In this document: positions 9,883 to 21,527 of the stretch, piece by piece | Position numbering within the stretch: position 1 is the first letter of the stretch | Layout of the letters: each line of letters begins with the position of its first letter | From: Eremomyces bilateralis CBS 781.70 | Taxonomy: Eukaryota; Ascomycota; Dothideomycetes; Eremomycetales; Eremomycetaceae | NCBI RefSeq assembly: GCF_010015585.1 | Contig: NW_022985078.1 | Location: 62,001 to 126,000 of the forward strand | Direction: 5' to 3' | DNA length: 64,000 bases | Notes under the pieces: model-generated | What the model saw: the letters and a program-made list of their open reading frames with translations, nothing else | What the model was told of the DNA's origin: nothing | Databases searched by the model: none | Made by a program: the position numbers and the translations under genes

Positions 9883-12800
9883 CTACCGCGGCGGCCCAAT
9901 CACCCCCGGAAACCCATTCCCCGTCCCCACGCTATTCGCCGTACTCGGCCGCCCGCTATCCACCGACGCGCGTGGATCGTATCGTGGCGTCGCGTCGCCG
10001 GGACCGCTGTTGCTGTTTCCCCCGGGGCCATTCCACCCGGGCTTGCCGGAATACGCGGCGGACGTCGGCGTTGGCGGGCCCCAGCCGGCGACGGCGCTGG
10101 AGGGCGGCATGCCGTGGTGGTTCGGCGCGGGGCCGTGCGGGTGGGGGTTGTGACCATGGTAGACGCTGGAGGTGGCGCCCCCGTGCATGGGGTGGATGGG
10201 GCCAGCGAGGGAGTGGGAGGAGTGGGAGTGGGGGTGGAGGTTGTGGCCGAGGCCGGAGACGATAGGGGCAGTGGCTAGGGAGGCGGAGGAGGCGTTGAGG
10301 GAGGCAGAGGAGAAGACGGAGGGGGTGGAGGGGTGGGGAGGGAGGGAGAGGACTTCGTCTTCGGGGAGGTTGATGCCGGAGTCGTTCCAGGGGTTGCGGT
10401 AGCCGGAGGAGGCGGACTCGAGGGAGGCGAGGGAGGCTTTGGACGCGTTGCTGCTAGCGTGCTTGAAGAGACTGCCGGGGGAATTGCTGCCGGTGCCGGT
10501 GCCGTGGTTCTTGCGCCGGTCGATCAGACTGCTGAAGCTGGACATGCTGCCGGGCTTGCGGAACTTGGAGAAGAAGGAGGGGCCGCCTTCCGTGGCGCTT
10601 CCGGCGGTGGGATCGCCGACGGCGTCGCCGAACTGGGACCGCGTGGGGCTGTCGGTGGACGCGTGGGGATCGGCGCGGTGGAGGAGCTTGGACTCGAAGA
10701 AGGGGAGAGAATCTTCGAAGGAGTCGGATTTCGGACGTGGGATGGCGCCTTGCACAGCCGTGGCGTCGAGACCATGGGCGGCAAGCCGGGTGATGAGGAA
10801 ATCGATGGCGTCCTTAAGGCCACCGGCGTTGTTGCGCGTATAGGAGAGAGTGAGGGACTCAATGGTTTGAGGTATTGACTCCTTGGTTTCGGCGGAAGAG
10901 TCTTCGGACGCTTCGGTTGGCTTGTCGGCGGCTCGAGCGTCGGCTTGGGGTGCAGGGGTGGAAGTGTTGGACGTGGTAGGAGCAGTCGTCGCGGCCGAGA
11001 GACTCAGATTCTTGGAAGGGTTCGGATTCAAGCGCACTTCGACGACATATTGCGATTGGAGTTTCTCGGCCACGTCGGACTGGAACTCAGGGGATCGAAT
11101 GTAGGTCTTCAATTCCTCGTTCGCAGGGAAAGCGAGATCATGGCGCTCAGGAACCATTCCCTAACAAGGTCAGATGTTGTGCACAGGTCAATGATCATGT
11201 AGACTTACCAAGAACTCGTCCACCGCTTGTGGCACCTGATACTCTGGCCCACTGACAACCACCACATCGCTCGCCGACTCCGTATTCGGGAAGTTGATCT
11301 TACAGTTCCACTTCTTCTCGAGCTCCTCGATCCGCCCCATTTGCGCGATCAGCTCCCGATGATACAGCCGATCGATGACCACCAGCTCCTGCACGAACTC
11401 CGCGTCCGCCTTCTCCACCATGTCCATGATCTCCTGCTTGACGAGGTCGAGGTTCTGCGCGTTGCGCGCCGGGGTGCGGCAGATGACGTTGTCGACCTTG
11501 ATGTCGTCTTCCTCGCGCCCGATGCCGCCGCGGTCCATGGCGTTGGAGAATTTGACGAAGACGGAGTATTTCTTCATGATGCGCTGGATGTGTTGGCCGC
11601 CAATGCCGATGATGCGCTTGTGGTATTGGTCGGGGACATGGAACGAGATGGAGGCGGGCATTTCTTGCTCGACGAGTTCGAGGCCTCCTTTAGTCGCCTC
11701 GTATTGCTGGCCACGTACGTCGATGTAGAAGTTGTACTCGTTGAATCCGTCGAAGACGATCTGCACGTTGCTTTGACTCATGATCTTGTTGATCTTGCCG
11801 TTTTTCTTGCCACTGACGAATTCCTTGTGCTCGTTCGCCAATTCGATCTTCACGCGCATGGTCGATTGCGATTTCTTGACGAAGGGGATGTTGCTGATGA
11901 CCATGAGGGCGGCCTTGACGGCATCGTCGGAACCGTGGATGTGGAAATTGAGACCCTCGAAGCTAATGTCGGCGCCGGAGTTGATGCAGATATCGGAAAG
12001 CATGGTCCGGACGTCGGTTGGGGTCGGAGCACGTGCGGAGGGGTCCGGATGCGTGATCCACCAGGAGGCGCTGTAGAATTGGCCGGCGAGCGCCATAATG
12101 TCACGGACCGTCCGTTCAACATTGAGGATATCTGTCCCTTGTACACGAACAATCCCTCGTTGCAGACCAAGCGATGGAAGTACGACGTAGGACCCATTGT
12201 TTTCCATGATCTTGCGAACCTTGTCCAATCGTTCCAGAATGATGTTGTCCAACTTTGATGGAGTGACGATGACGTCCTTGACAAAGGCCTTGGTGCTTAC
12301 TGAGAGGTCGTGGAGGCGCTTCTTGGCTTGTAGAATGGCTTCCGGACTTTCGCCCGTGATAACAATTTCATCCTGCTGTCTCCTGACTCCACCTGGAGGG
12401 GTGTAGCCAAATAGCCGGGTGAACGGGGGCGGGAAGTAGATGGCAGTATTCGTGGCCGATTCGATATGCTTGATGTTTCGGCGGGCCTTTCCGCTGATTA
12501 ACGTATGCATGCTTAATTCCAACATGAGGGCGTCCACATGACGATGAAGCTGTTCTAGTCAGTATCGTATGTCTGAAGTATAGAACTCAAACCCACAATC
12601 TGGTCAATCATGGTCAAGACTCTAAGCTTGGCATGCTCCGAGTTCTCCAGATCACCGTAGATGTGGCACCGCAATCGCTGATCCAGGGCGGTCTCAATGC
12701 CACCGCTTACGCTCGCCGACTCATCGATGGGCTTCGGATGGAGAAGGAAGATGTCGGCTTTCGTCTGCTTGGCAACTTCGTCCAGATGCTGCAACACCAC

Positions 12801-13541
12801 CGCCTTGACGGCATTGGCCGCGGCATCGAAGATCAACCGCTCATCGATATCGACAGTCGCACAGCGCTATCAACGTCAGTACTACTCCTTGCATACATCC
12901 CTCCGAGACCACGCATATCATACCAGGGTAATCGGTGTATCGTTCAAGATCCTCTCCCTCATCCCATGCACCATCTCCGTCTCCCCATACAAACACACAT
13001 TCGTCACCAACGCCTTCAACGGCCCCCTCTGATACCCCGGAATCGGCTTCGGCTCACTCGACACCACCGTCGCCTGCAACTGCCCCTGACTCGGGTCGCT
13101 CAGCACCCGACACATGTTCCGCAGGTGCTCCACGTTCGCGGCGTGGATCGGCAGCTTATGGTTCGGCGTGCCCTCGGGCGTCCCGTCGGCGTGCGTCCAG
13201 CGCTCAAACGCGCCCGGCGACGAGTAGATGATCTCCTCGGGGTCCGGGCCCGCGAGGTTGGAGTGGAAGGGCACGTTGAAGGAGAGAGTGATGATGGTGC
13301 CAGGAGCGGGGGCGGGGGAGCGGTTCGCGGCGGTAGCAGCGGTAGGGGGAGGGCCGGTGGGCGTGGCATTGGGGGGGAGAGGGCCGGCGGAGTGCGGGGG
13401 GTGTTGGGGGCCGGGTCGCTTCATGGGGCTGTTGAGGGACGCGTCGTTGTGGGAGCGGGACATGCCGAAGGAGGGCATGGAGGGCGTCATGCGCTCCCAT
13501 CCATGGCGGGCTTGGCCGGTAAAGTTTTGGAGCTTGTGCAT
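9883..13541 (-). CDS. Multi-KH-domain RNA-binding protein (yeast YLL032C-like)
   Basis: Spliced product about 1168 residues from four exons (12924-13541, 12597-12866, 11209-12549, 9883-11160), all joined in phase 0. Residues 1-206 hold a disordered start and an apparent KH-like region. From about 297 there is a series of KH domains with recognisable loops: SGKARRNIKHIE, GKKNGKINKIM, IIGIGGQHIQRIM and MGRIEELEKKW. The last ~370 residues are low complexity with Ser, Pro, His and Gly. KH arrays bind single-stranded RNA; cytoplasmic mRNP association is inferred from the fungal family. The intron between exons 2 and 3 is tiny (12550-12596). The splice must use the AACAG acceptor, not the TAG five bases earlier, to give LHRHVDALMLEL in frame. 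Apparent plus-strand frames across this locus are antisense shadows of its GC-rich codons. Confidence 0.88.
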
Positions 13542-15573
13542 CGTGAGGGATGGGAATCGGGTGATGGTCGAAGGAGCGATTGGCCAGGATGTTGGACGTT
13601 CGGATGAGCGGGATGGTAGGGAGGTTGAAGTGAAGCAGGTTGATTGTGCGTGTGTGGGGGATGGGTATCTCTAAACGACGGAATTGAGCAAGATGAAAGG
13701 GAAGAAGAGGGAAAGTGGGAATCAGAAAAGAAGAGATAGAATAGAAAAAGGAACCTGATGGGAATGGACACAGGAACGAGGATAATTCATGGACTTTGGT
13801 GGTGGAGGTGAATGGAGGAATGGGATGAAATGGGAGGAGTGAAGGAGTAGAAGGACGTCTGAGAGAGTGACGAGAGAGGAGAGGATCGGGGAGAGCGAAA
13901 GAGAGAGAGACACTGAGAGAGAGTTGGGCTTCGTCGAGGCTGAGTAGGTGGTCTGTGCACGCGGATGCCTTGGCGCCTAAGGCTGAAATCTACATTGCTG
14001 CAATTCTAGACCTGAAGTGAGCTGTCAGGCTTGAGCTCCACGAATCCACCACAACCACAAGAAACACCGGATCGTCACCATCAGTCCCTTGACGTCCTCC
14101 TCAAATCTTCATCACCCATCAGCTCCCATCCTGCTTCTACAGTTCGTATCTCCCTTCCGTTCCCATTCCATCCCCTCCATCCACCCCAATCCACCCCGGC
14201 TCGTCCAAATTGGCCCTCCCACCACCCAGCTCCGGGCGGCTAATGGGCGGGGTAGCAGCAGGCACATGCAATCAATCATCCACGTCCCCAGCAATCAACA
14301 GGACTACAGGAAGGGGATCAGCCAGCACCGACACTCGGCCAGCTTCCGATTCGGTCATCGGGTATCCGGAGTGTTTCTCGGTTCCCTCAGCTAGTCTTAT
14401 CTGCCATCAAGGGGATCCAAGCCCATTGGCTCTAGTGCTCCATCATCAAACTTTGGAATTTGGATGCGTGCCCGGGACGCGTCGTCACTCTTCTCGATTA
14501 TGGCTTCGTCGGACGTGGATGCCGTCCCAGGTGCTACCGTTCCTATTAATTATTAACCAGGAAATCTCCGCCCAAGGGCTTGAAACTCGAATCGAGATGC
14601 AAATTGCCATCACCTCCTTCATGGCTCCTTGGCGGGCCGCTCAGTCATCAAATCCTTTGTTCTTCAGCTCTGGGCGGGGACCGGCTGGGATCCCGGAATT
14701 GTTAGAGCCTTACAGCCTGAGGTGTCAGTACACTACAGTACTTGGTATGCGGGCTCCCTGCATCAGAATTCCGTTCAATTCGATAGGTCTGGATATCCAG
14801 TTGTCCACGCGTCCTATCCACAACTCCACATGCTCCGCCCAGAATGCCCAAATGCTCGATACCTATCCCAAATTCCCAATGCTATGCTCCTCAACCCGAG
14901 ATGCTCTCCCCAATTCCTCCCATCCCCCGCCCAACAATCAGAATTTAGTCCCAACCCGAACCTCCGCTTCTCACTCTCACCCCTGATCCACCATCTTTCC
15001 GCCCCCAGTCTAAGCCTCCAAGCACCTAATAGCGATGCCAGATTGCCAGGAACCTATCCCGCCGGACTCGCAACCTCCGGGCGATGGAAAGCAATAAGTA
15101 TGTCGTTGTTCGTTTCCCTACCGTGATTGACTCCGCCCTGCGTCGGGAGGAAATAGTGATATTTATGTGCATCCGAACTCCCAAGTATCGAGAACGGTAG
15201 GAACGGTAGTTAGTACTATATAAGCCGTCCCGATGCTTGGCGAACGAAGTTGGCTGGAGAGAACCAGTAGGGGCGGAAATGTGGACGAGGGAGACGGGAG
15301 GATGGAAGGTAGGTAGACAACCTCAAACCACGTAGACAGGCGAACGAGGATGATGAAAATGGTTATATAAGCGGTAAATGAGACGCAAAGAAATTGATAT
15401 ATTACAACGCTGCCTGTCTCGAAAATGCAAATCGAGCGCTCTCAAACCACCATCCCATGCAATGCCAGATCCAAACCAAACACAACCCAGGCAGCCCGTG
15501 CAATGCGACAGCGATTCATATCCTTAACCACGACAATGCCAACCACCACCAAATTCCCAAGTCCTCACTCTCC
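13542..15573. other. Intergenic, 2 kb
   Basis: The first 400 bases are the KH gene's promoter and leader; 13850-13925 is a purine-rich GAGA run (a CT tract on the coding strand). An open frame at 14210-14986 has no recognisable domain and odd composition and is not called. The rest is unassigned. Confidence 0.4.
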
Positions 15574-18014
15574 TCAATACCGATACGCCACCCTCCCCCG
15601 CTCATACTCCCCTCCCATCCCCCCCTCCTCCACATACCTCCCCCCCCCAACCACACTAACTTCCCGCCGCGGCACATACTCCCTCGGTGCCATCCCCTCC
15701 TCCAGATACTCCGGCCGTCCCATCTCCGGCCGCATACTATACGCCCTTGTCCCCACCGGAACATATTCCCGCTCCCTCTCTCTCTGAGGATACCCCTCAG
15801 CCACCCGCTCCCGCTCTGCCGGCCGCATCGAGTACTCCCGCTGTCGATACCGCACCTCTGGTGCCGGAAGGTACTCCTCCTCGCGCTCCACCGGCGCAGC
15901 CACGACCCGCCGCATCGGCGGCGGCGGCGGCGGCATGAGGAATGCGTCTTCGGGGTCGTACGGGTCGGGCGCGCGGCGCGGTGGCGGGACGCTCGCCATG
16001 TGGCGATGGGATGCGGGGACGGGTGCGGGCTCGTGGGTGTATTCGCGGAATTCGCGGCGCTCGTAGTCACGGCGGGGCTGGGAGTCGTAGGCGACGGGGG
16101 CAAGGGGCGCGGAGGCGTAGTATTCGTTGCCGTATTTGTCGTAGACGATGGTGGGGCGGGTAGGGACGGGAGGTGGGGCCATGAAGGAGGGGGAGAGGAT
16201 GCGAGAGGGGGCGCGAGGGGCGTCGGGGTAGTGAGTGGGTGGAGAGCGGGAGCGGTCGGAGCGGATGTAGCGGGGTGCGGAGGGGCGGACGGATGACTCG
16301 CGGGCTGTGAGGTGTTGGGGCGCGTCGACGTAGTGGGACACGGCGCGGACGGGCCGGATGCTTGGTGAGGCGTAGCGGATGGGCTCACTGGGAACCGCTC
16401 CAGGGGAGTAGGGTCGTCGGGCATATTGGAGGCTGGCGATGCGGCGGAGGTCGACGTCGTCACGTTCTCGACGGTACATGGGTGCGGGTGAATGGACGCG
16501 GACGTAGCCGGGAGGGACGCCATCGTCGACGTAATAGGCTGGGGCGGGACGAGGGTCGTTGTAATAAACCCGGCGGCGGAATTCCCGTGGCGACACTTCT
16601 TCGATCTCGTCCGCGTATGGAGCCGGAGCCGGACGACGCGGCGGTTCGGCTTCTGGGAAAGAGGCAAACGGTGGTGGAGAGACAGGCTCTTCTTTGATGA
16701 CCGGTTCGGGAGATCGTGCAATGCGTTTTCCGGATGGACGACGGGTCTCCTTCTCGGCATCGGGGCGGTTCTTGCGCTTGCGTGGGTTGACCACGTTCCG
16801 CTGTGGTCCACGTGGTGAGCCGTTTTGCAAGCCCGAAGACCCGCTATCTGCCCCCCCTCGAGCAATCTCGGACATTGGGGAATGCGGCCCGCTCGGTTGG
16901 TTTGCTTGCGGTCTGTTGAAAGCTAGTGGAGAGACACGGGCAGGTTGGGGAGCAAACGGAGACTTGATTCGATTGCGAACGATGGGGGCATCGTTTGGAG
17001 AAGCGGGACCTTGGGGTCGAGACCCTTCGGCGTACGTAGAATGTTGAGGCACATAACGGTCATACTCGGGTGGATTAGCAGCATCGCGTGTTCGATTGGG
17101 CGAAATGACGGGGAAGTCATCTGCTTCTGGAGGTGAGTACTCCGATTCCTCCCTCTCGCGCTGTTCTCGAGGTTCTTGCCCAGATGGCCCTGTGAACATG
17201 GTGAGTGAAATTCGTCGAGGTTGGAATAGGACCTTGCAAAAGTCAGACTGCCACCCTTACCATGAGCCGGACCTTTCCCTTTCGCACGTCGACTCTGAGG
17301 AGTCGCTTTGACCGAGTTGTCAAGAATCTCGCCTTCTTCTCCATTTGAACCAACGTCTGTCGACCAGCTGTTGGCCTGGCTAGAGTAGTAAGAATTCTCA
17401 TCAAATGACTCGGTAGGCGAATGAGCAGAAGCAACCTTCAACCCCGAGACATGTTTTACAACCTCATGCGCTTGGCCCAGCGTGTCCGCGACGTCGAAAT
17501 TGGCATCGGCCGTCTCCACGCCAAACTCCACCGTATCACCGGTAGGTCCCTTCCTTATACCAGAATTATCCTTCAAAGTGCGTTCCACGCGTTGTCGTTT
17601 GAGGTTGATCTCGGCTCGGATCAGTCCATCGGACTTCTGAAGGAGCACCGGATCAATCTCATGCGTGGATTTGGGGCCGAACGCCGGATGGTCTGGAGAA
17701 TACGGGGACGCGATCGAGGTGGTTGGGGTAGGATCATAGGCCTTACTCGATGCTTGGTTAGCAGCTACAACACTATTCTGCATCTCTGGCAGATGACCGT
17801 TGGTTCGACCTGCAGATACGACAGGACGGGAAGTCGGTGTTGCGGATGCGCTGTGGCGCGAACCGGCAACGTTCAGGTTTGGCAGCTGGAGTCGAGGATG
17901 TTGCCCTGAGAGAACATCGTTCTGAACCACCGACAGCTTGTCATAGAACGCGGTCCAAGGATTGGCAGCATTGTTTGCTGGTACGTGAAGTCCATTCACC
18001 GGTAATGATTGCAT
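15574..18014 (-). CDS. Large disordered, Arg/Pro/Tyr-rich protein of unknown function
   Basis: Two exons (17261-18014 and 15574-17189) joined across a 71-base intron give about 789 residues; the split codon makes GPSGQEPREQRER continuous with PAH. The only compact-looking part is the N-terminus, with NPWTAFYDKLSVVQNDVL, which may form a short helix. The rest is disordered: charged, with many Ser-Pro sites and a basic stretch (RKRKNRPDAEKETRRPSGKR) that could be a nuclear localisation signal. The last 300 residues are repeats of RREY/REY/PAP-type motifs. I do not recognise a family. The length of open frame, phase-correct intron and constrained composition support a real gene. An upstream exon cannot be excluded. 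It is divergent from the HAD nucleotidase gene. Confidence 0.75.
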
Positions 18015-18592
18015 ATTGCAAAAGAGATGGCGAACCGCAATGGTTCGATGAATGGCTTGATACCCGTGTTCTTTGACACGTTGTTAGACGAGCGAGCGAT
18101 GCGACTTGTTGTAGCAGGAAAGACAAGTGGTTCTAAAGGACATGATAGATCCAATGAAACTGGCGCAAGAGAAAGCCAAATGTCAAACCTGTTGGTCAGT
18201 CATTATCGACAGCAAAAAGGGTAGAAGTAGGAGTGGGAGAGAGAAAGAAGAAAGAAGAAATGGGTTATGGGAGAGAGGAATTATTGGAATTTCGACGGCA
18301 AGCAGCAGCTCCGAACGAATTACATAGACAGTTGCACGTGGTCCGAGCGTATTCACTCTGTTCCCTTTAAATCCCTTAGTACTTCCCTGACTCCCTGAGG
18401 CCTGTGTTCCCTGTGCTCCCGGTGTTCCCTGCGTTCCATCATCCATGCCGAGGAAAGCCAATATCGATTAAGTCATTCGAGTCCGGAAGGGTCATACAGA
18501 AATAGATGGATCAGGAATAAATATGTTCATCGTGCCCTTACTCGCTGCTTATTCCATACTGTAGGCGAGGGTTGATACTGGACGTAGTCACA
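18015..18592. other. Divergent promoter region
   Basis: Separates the starts of two divergently transcribed genes. It contains an irregular GTTCCCT-type repeat at about 18358-18440. No gene is supported. Confidence 0.45.
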
Positions 18593-19472
18593 ATGGCTAC
18601 ATCAAACCCTGCCCCTGCCGACAAGAGGGCGGTTTTCTTTTTTGATATTGATAATTGCGTGAGTCTTCAACATGTCGTTCTTGTTATAAAGGAGTCATAT
18701 CACTCATAACCCCTAGTTATATCCGAAGAGTCTTCGAATCCACAACCATATGAGCGTTCTGATAGGTATGGATCATGTTCATGGTTCCCATATCTGGTCC
18801 TTACGTAACCTAATTTCATTTAGACAAGTATTTCGAAACCCATCTCGGCATATCTCAAGCTGAGGCATATGAGTTGCACATGAAATACTACACCCAATAT
18901 GGACTTGCAATAGAAGGGTTGGTTCGTCACCATAAAGTCGATCCGTTGGATTACAACCAAAAGGTGGACGATGCGCTGCCGTTAGAAGACATAATCAAAC
19001 CTAACCCGACTCTACGAAAGTTGCTGGAAGACCTCGATACAGACAAAGTCCGTCCTTGGTTATTGACCAATGCTTACGTCACACACGGTCGACGAGTGGT
19101 CAAGTTACTTGGCGTGGACGACCTGTTCGAAGGTCTCACCTACTGTGATTACGGAGCAGAGAAGTTTGTCTGCAAGCCGAGCACGGAGATGTTTATGAAA
19201 GCGATGCAAGAAGCAGGTGTTGACGACATCAAGTCCTGCTACTTTGTTGGTGAGTATATCCTAAGGCCCCGCATGCAAAAGCTATTTGTCCTAACTCAAG
19301 ACTAGACGATTCGGCCTTGAATGTTAAAGCTGCCCGAGCACTGGGATGGTCGTCAGTCCATCTGTTGGAGGATGCGGAGCCAAAGCATGCAGACGAACCC
19401 AGGGAGATGCAAATCAGGGACCTCGAGGATCTACGGAATATCTTTCCGCAATTCTTCAAGTCATCCAGTTGA
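18593..19472 (+). CDS. HAD-superfamily pyrimidine 5'-nucleotidase (Sdt1/Phm8-like)
   Basis: Spliced product about 235 residues from four exons; introns 18659-18716, 18766-18823 and 19250-19305. Motif I is FFDIDNCLYP, with the nucleophile Asp18 and acid/base Asp20. Motif II is in LLTNAY, and motif III/IV appears as CKPS and YFVDDSALNVKAARALGW. This is the pattern of fungal Sdt1/Phm8 enzymes, which dephosphorylate pyrimidine nucleotides or lysophosphatidic acid in the cytosol. The motif DDS is created only by the last splice, which supports the model. The gene converges with the metallopeptidase gene; 211 bp separate the stops. Confidence 0.93.
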
Positions 19473-19683
19473 GCATCATTCATACCGGAGTCGGGTTTGG
19501 GCATTACGGTACTTTTCAAAGCGATGCAATTGGGGTATAAATGTCTCTATCGGGACTGTCCAAATAGACAATACATGGAAGATAGATGGCTCGGCATTCA
19601 GAGTCCTCAAGCGCCCGCTCAGGAAATATGTGTCCACTATAATCACGCGCGCCTTCCAACTCCTGCAGTCTATAATCCAGACT

Positions 19684-20409
19684 TTAAGCCCTCTCCTTAC
19701 AGTCCTTCCCGCTCTCCTCCGTCATACTCTTCCCATACTCCTCCCACAGCCTCCCCACCCCCTCCCCAAACAACCCCTCCCAAAACCTCTCCTCCTCATA
19801 ATCCTCCCCCTTCAACTTCTCATTCACCCTCCTAACACTCCCCTCCCCAAACCGCCCCTCCAAATACTCCAAAAAATACCCCGTATGCTGATACCCCGCG
19901 TCCCACTCCCCATCCGCCTCCCGCTTCCAGTGCGGCGGCACATACCGACACCGCAACCGCACCCAATCCGCCACCCCCTCAATCAACCCCCCCGGCGCCG
20001 TCCCCCGCGCGTCCCATTGAAAGCAATGCACCATCTCATGGCACACCACGCCGCAGATCTCCGCCTCGATGCGCGCCTCGGAGATCCCCGCGATATAGTC
20101 CGTGGAGAAATGGATCTCCTTATGGTCGGCGTCGAGGTCGGTGCCAGTGGTGTAGGCGACGCCTGGCATGGAGCGGAGGATGAGAGTGACGGAGCGGGTG
20201 GGCGGGACGGCGCACGTCCGGGTGTAGAGGTGGGAGATGACGCTGGAGACGCAGGTGGAAAGGAGGGTACCGCAGTTCGGGGTGGAGAGGAAGCGTTGGG
20301 CGCCGGGGGAGGAGAGGTCGCGGAGTTCGAGGCGGAGGAGGGGATGGATGGGGGGAGAAGGGGGGGGGAGGGTGGTGGAGGGGATTTGGTAGTAGATGGG
20401 AGAGGGCAT
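19684..20409 (-). CDS. PBSP-domain (plant basic secretory protein-like) zinc metallopeptidase
   Basis: Single exon, 241 residues. It shows the metallopeptidase core CHEMVHCFQWDARG, a HExxH zinc site, followed by GLIEGVADWVRLR, the pattern of the PBSP family found in plants, fungi and bacteria. There is no signal peptide at the chosen start (MPSPIYYQIPST), so this copy is probably intracellular, or a leader has been missed. The family's substrate is not established. The C-terminal helix is Glu/Gly/Tyr-rich. Codon use is strongly GC-biased. Confidence 0.85.
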   Translation of the reverse strand: MPSPIYYQIPSTTLPPPSPPIHPLLRLELRDLSSPGAQRFLSTPNCGTLLSTCVSSVISHLYTRTCAVPPTRSVTLILRSMPGVAYTTGTDLDADHKEIHFSTDYIAGISEARIEAEICGVVCHEMVHCFQWDARGTAPGGLIEGVADWVRLRCRYVPPHWKREADGEWDAGYQHTGYFLEYLEGRFGEGSVRRVNEKLKGEDYEEERFWEGLFGEGVGRLWEEYGKSMTEESGKDCKERA

Positions 20410-20939
20410 GGTTGGATGGGATAGGGGTTATGACTACCTCGAGTAGATTTTATATTAACTAGTTGTTGTCGCTTTTTGAATGCCATATTTCTTGGGATGC
20501 GATTGCATTCAGCTCTCGAGGTTGGGGTCGTCGTTATATGGCTTCATGACTCGATCACACCGAAGGGAGGGCACGACATGAGTCATGCGTCCCGCCTCGA
20601 GTGGGAACTGGGAAGCCTAGTTACTCAACCAAAGGCTGCCTTCCTAAAAATAAACCACAGGTCTCCTTCATTTGAATCATTTTACACCATTGGTCTAATT
20701 ATAGTCACGTGACCAAAAGAATCCTGCGATAATATTGGCTGTATTGGATATCGTACACTGATACAGGAGGCGCGAATCAGTCAGCGGTTCGCCCATAAAG
20801 AGCCTTGAGGAACGACGCTCGAGTTGGCGATTGTGAATTCCAAAACGGCACTCGAATCATTCACAGAAGCATCACGAAAGGTTTGCGGTTCATTGGTTCA
20901 TGATTGGTCCGTATTCCTAATTAAATTGTTTTTAGAATA
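20410..20939. other. Divergent promoter region
   Basis: Between the metallopeptidase start and the MYND gene start. A pyrimidine-poor 'ttgtttttag' just before the MYND ATG could be a leader intron acceptor. No gene is seen. Confidence 0.4.
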
Positions 20940-21497
20940 ATGGCGACCTACCCAGTTCGGTTCGAGTTCCACTGCGACAACGAAACCCTCGAATTCATTC
21001 ACAATATTCCGCGACATCTCATCACGGCTGACGCGCAAGCCTCACGAGAAGATGCAGGGTATATAGATCAGTTTGCCCGTTCACTACGGCCCATCATAAA
21101 AGAGCACGAACCGGCCTGTCGTGCTGCTTCTAATCCGTTGTGCATAATTTGCGGCTCGCTCATGGTGACTGTCTTGCAGACGCCCATGTCGTGGCTTCAC
21201 AAGGTGGAGGATCCTTTTGTGGTGGTATTGATTAGTGGCATATGTGGGAAAGGCGAATGCGAAATCAAGATGCGACAGGAAGTGCAGGAGACGATGGGTG
21301 AACTTGTAACAATGGGTCAGAGCCATAGACCGTCGGAAAGTGGTGGGGGTAAGGAAGTGCTGCCTTGCCGAATCTGTGGGAAGACGGAGGGGACCATGAG
21401 GTGTGGGCGGTGTAAAGTTGTGGCATACTGTGGGAAAGAGCATCAGAAGAGGGACTGGAATACGCATAAGAGAGCCTGTGTGTCCAAGGAGGGCTAA
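20940..21497 (+). CDS. MYND zinc-finger protein
   Basis: Single exon, 185 residues. The C-terminal 40 residues form a MYND finger: CRICGKTEGTMRCGRC, then VVAYCGKEHQKRDW, then THKRAC, with a His replacing one of the usual Cys, as is common in fungal copies. The N-terminal 130 residues contain LCIICGSLM and a GICGKGECE segment that might bind another metal, but no known domain is recognised. MYND fingers usually mediate protein contacts. The stop is only 30 bp before a decayed helicase fragment. Confidence 0.88.
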   Translation: MATYPVRFEFHCDNETLEFIHNIPRHLITADAQASREDAGYIDQFARSLRPIIKEHEPACRAASNPLCIICGSLMVTVLQTPMSWLHKVEDPFVVVLISGICGKGECEIKMRQEVQETMGELVTMGQSHRPSESGGGKEVLPCRICGKTEGTMRCGRCKVVAYCGKEHQKRDWNTHKRACVSKEG

Positions 21498-21527
21498 GGC
21501 GGGTAGGAATGGAGGCGAGGGTGTGCA

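Noticed and set aside
10333-10878. Plus-strand Gly/Glu-rich open frame over the KH gene
   Set aside because: Antisense shadow of the Ser/Pro/His-rich KH tail.
14210-14986. 258-codon open frame in an intergenic region
   Set aside because: No domain, odd composition rich in Ser/Pro/Arg, no splice partners, overlapped by another open frame of similar length; probably chance in a low-stop region.
15516-16865. 449-codon frame overlapping the disordered protein gene
   Set aside because: Same strand, other frame; low-complexity Pro/Thr/Ser composition is a shadow of the RREY-type repeats.
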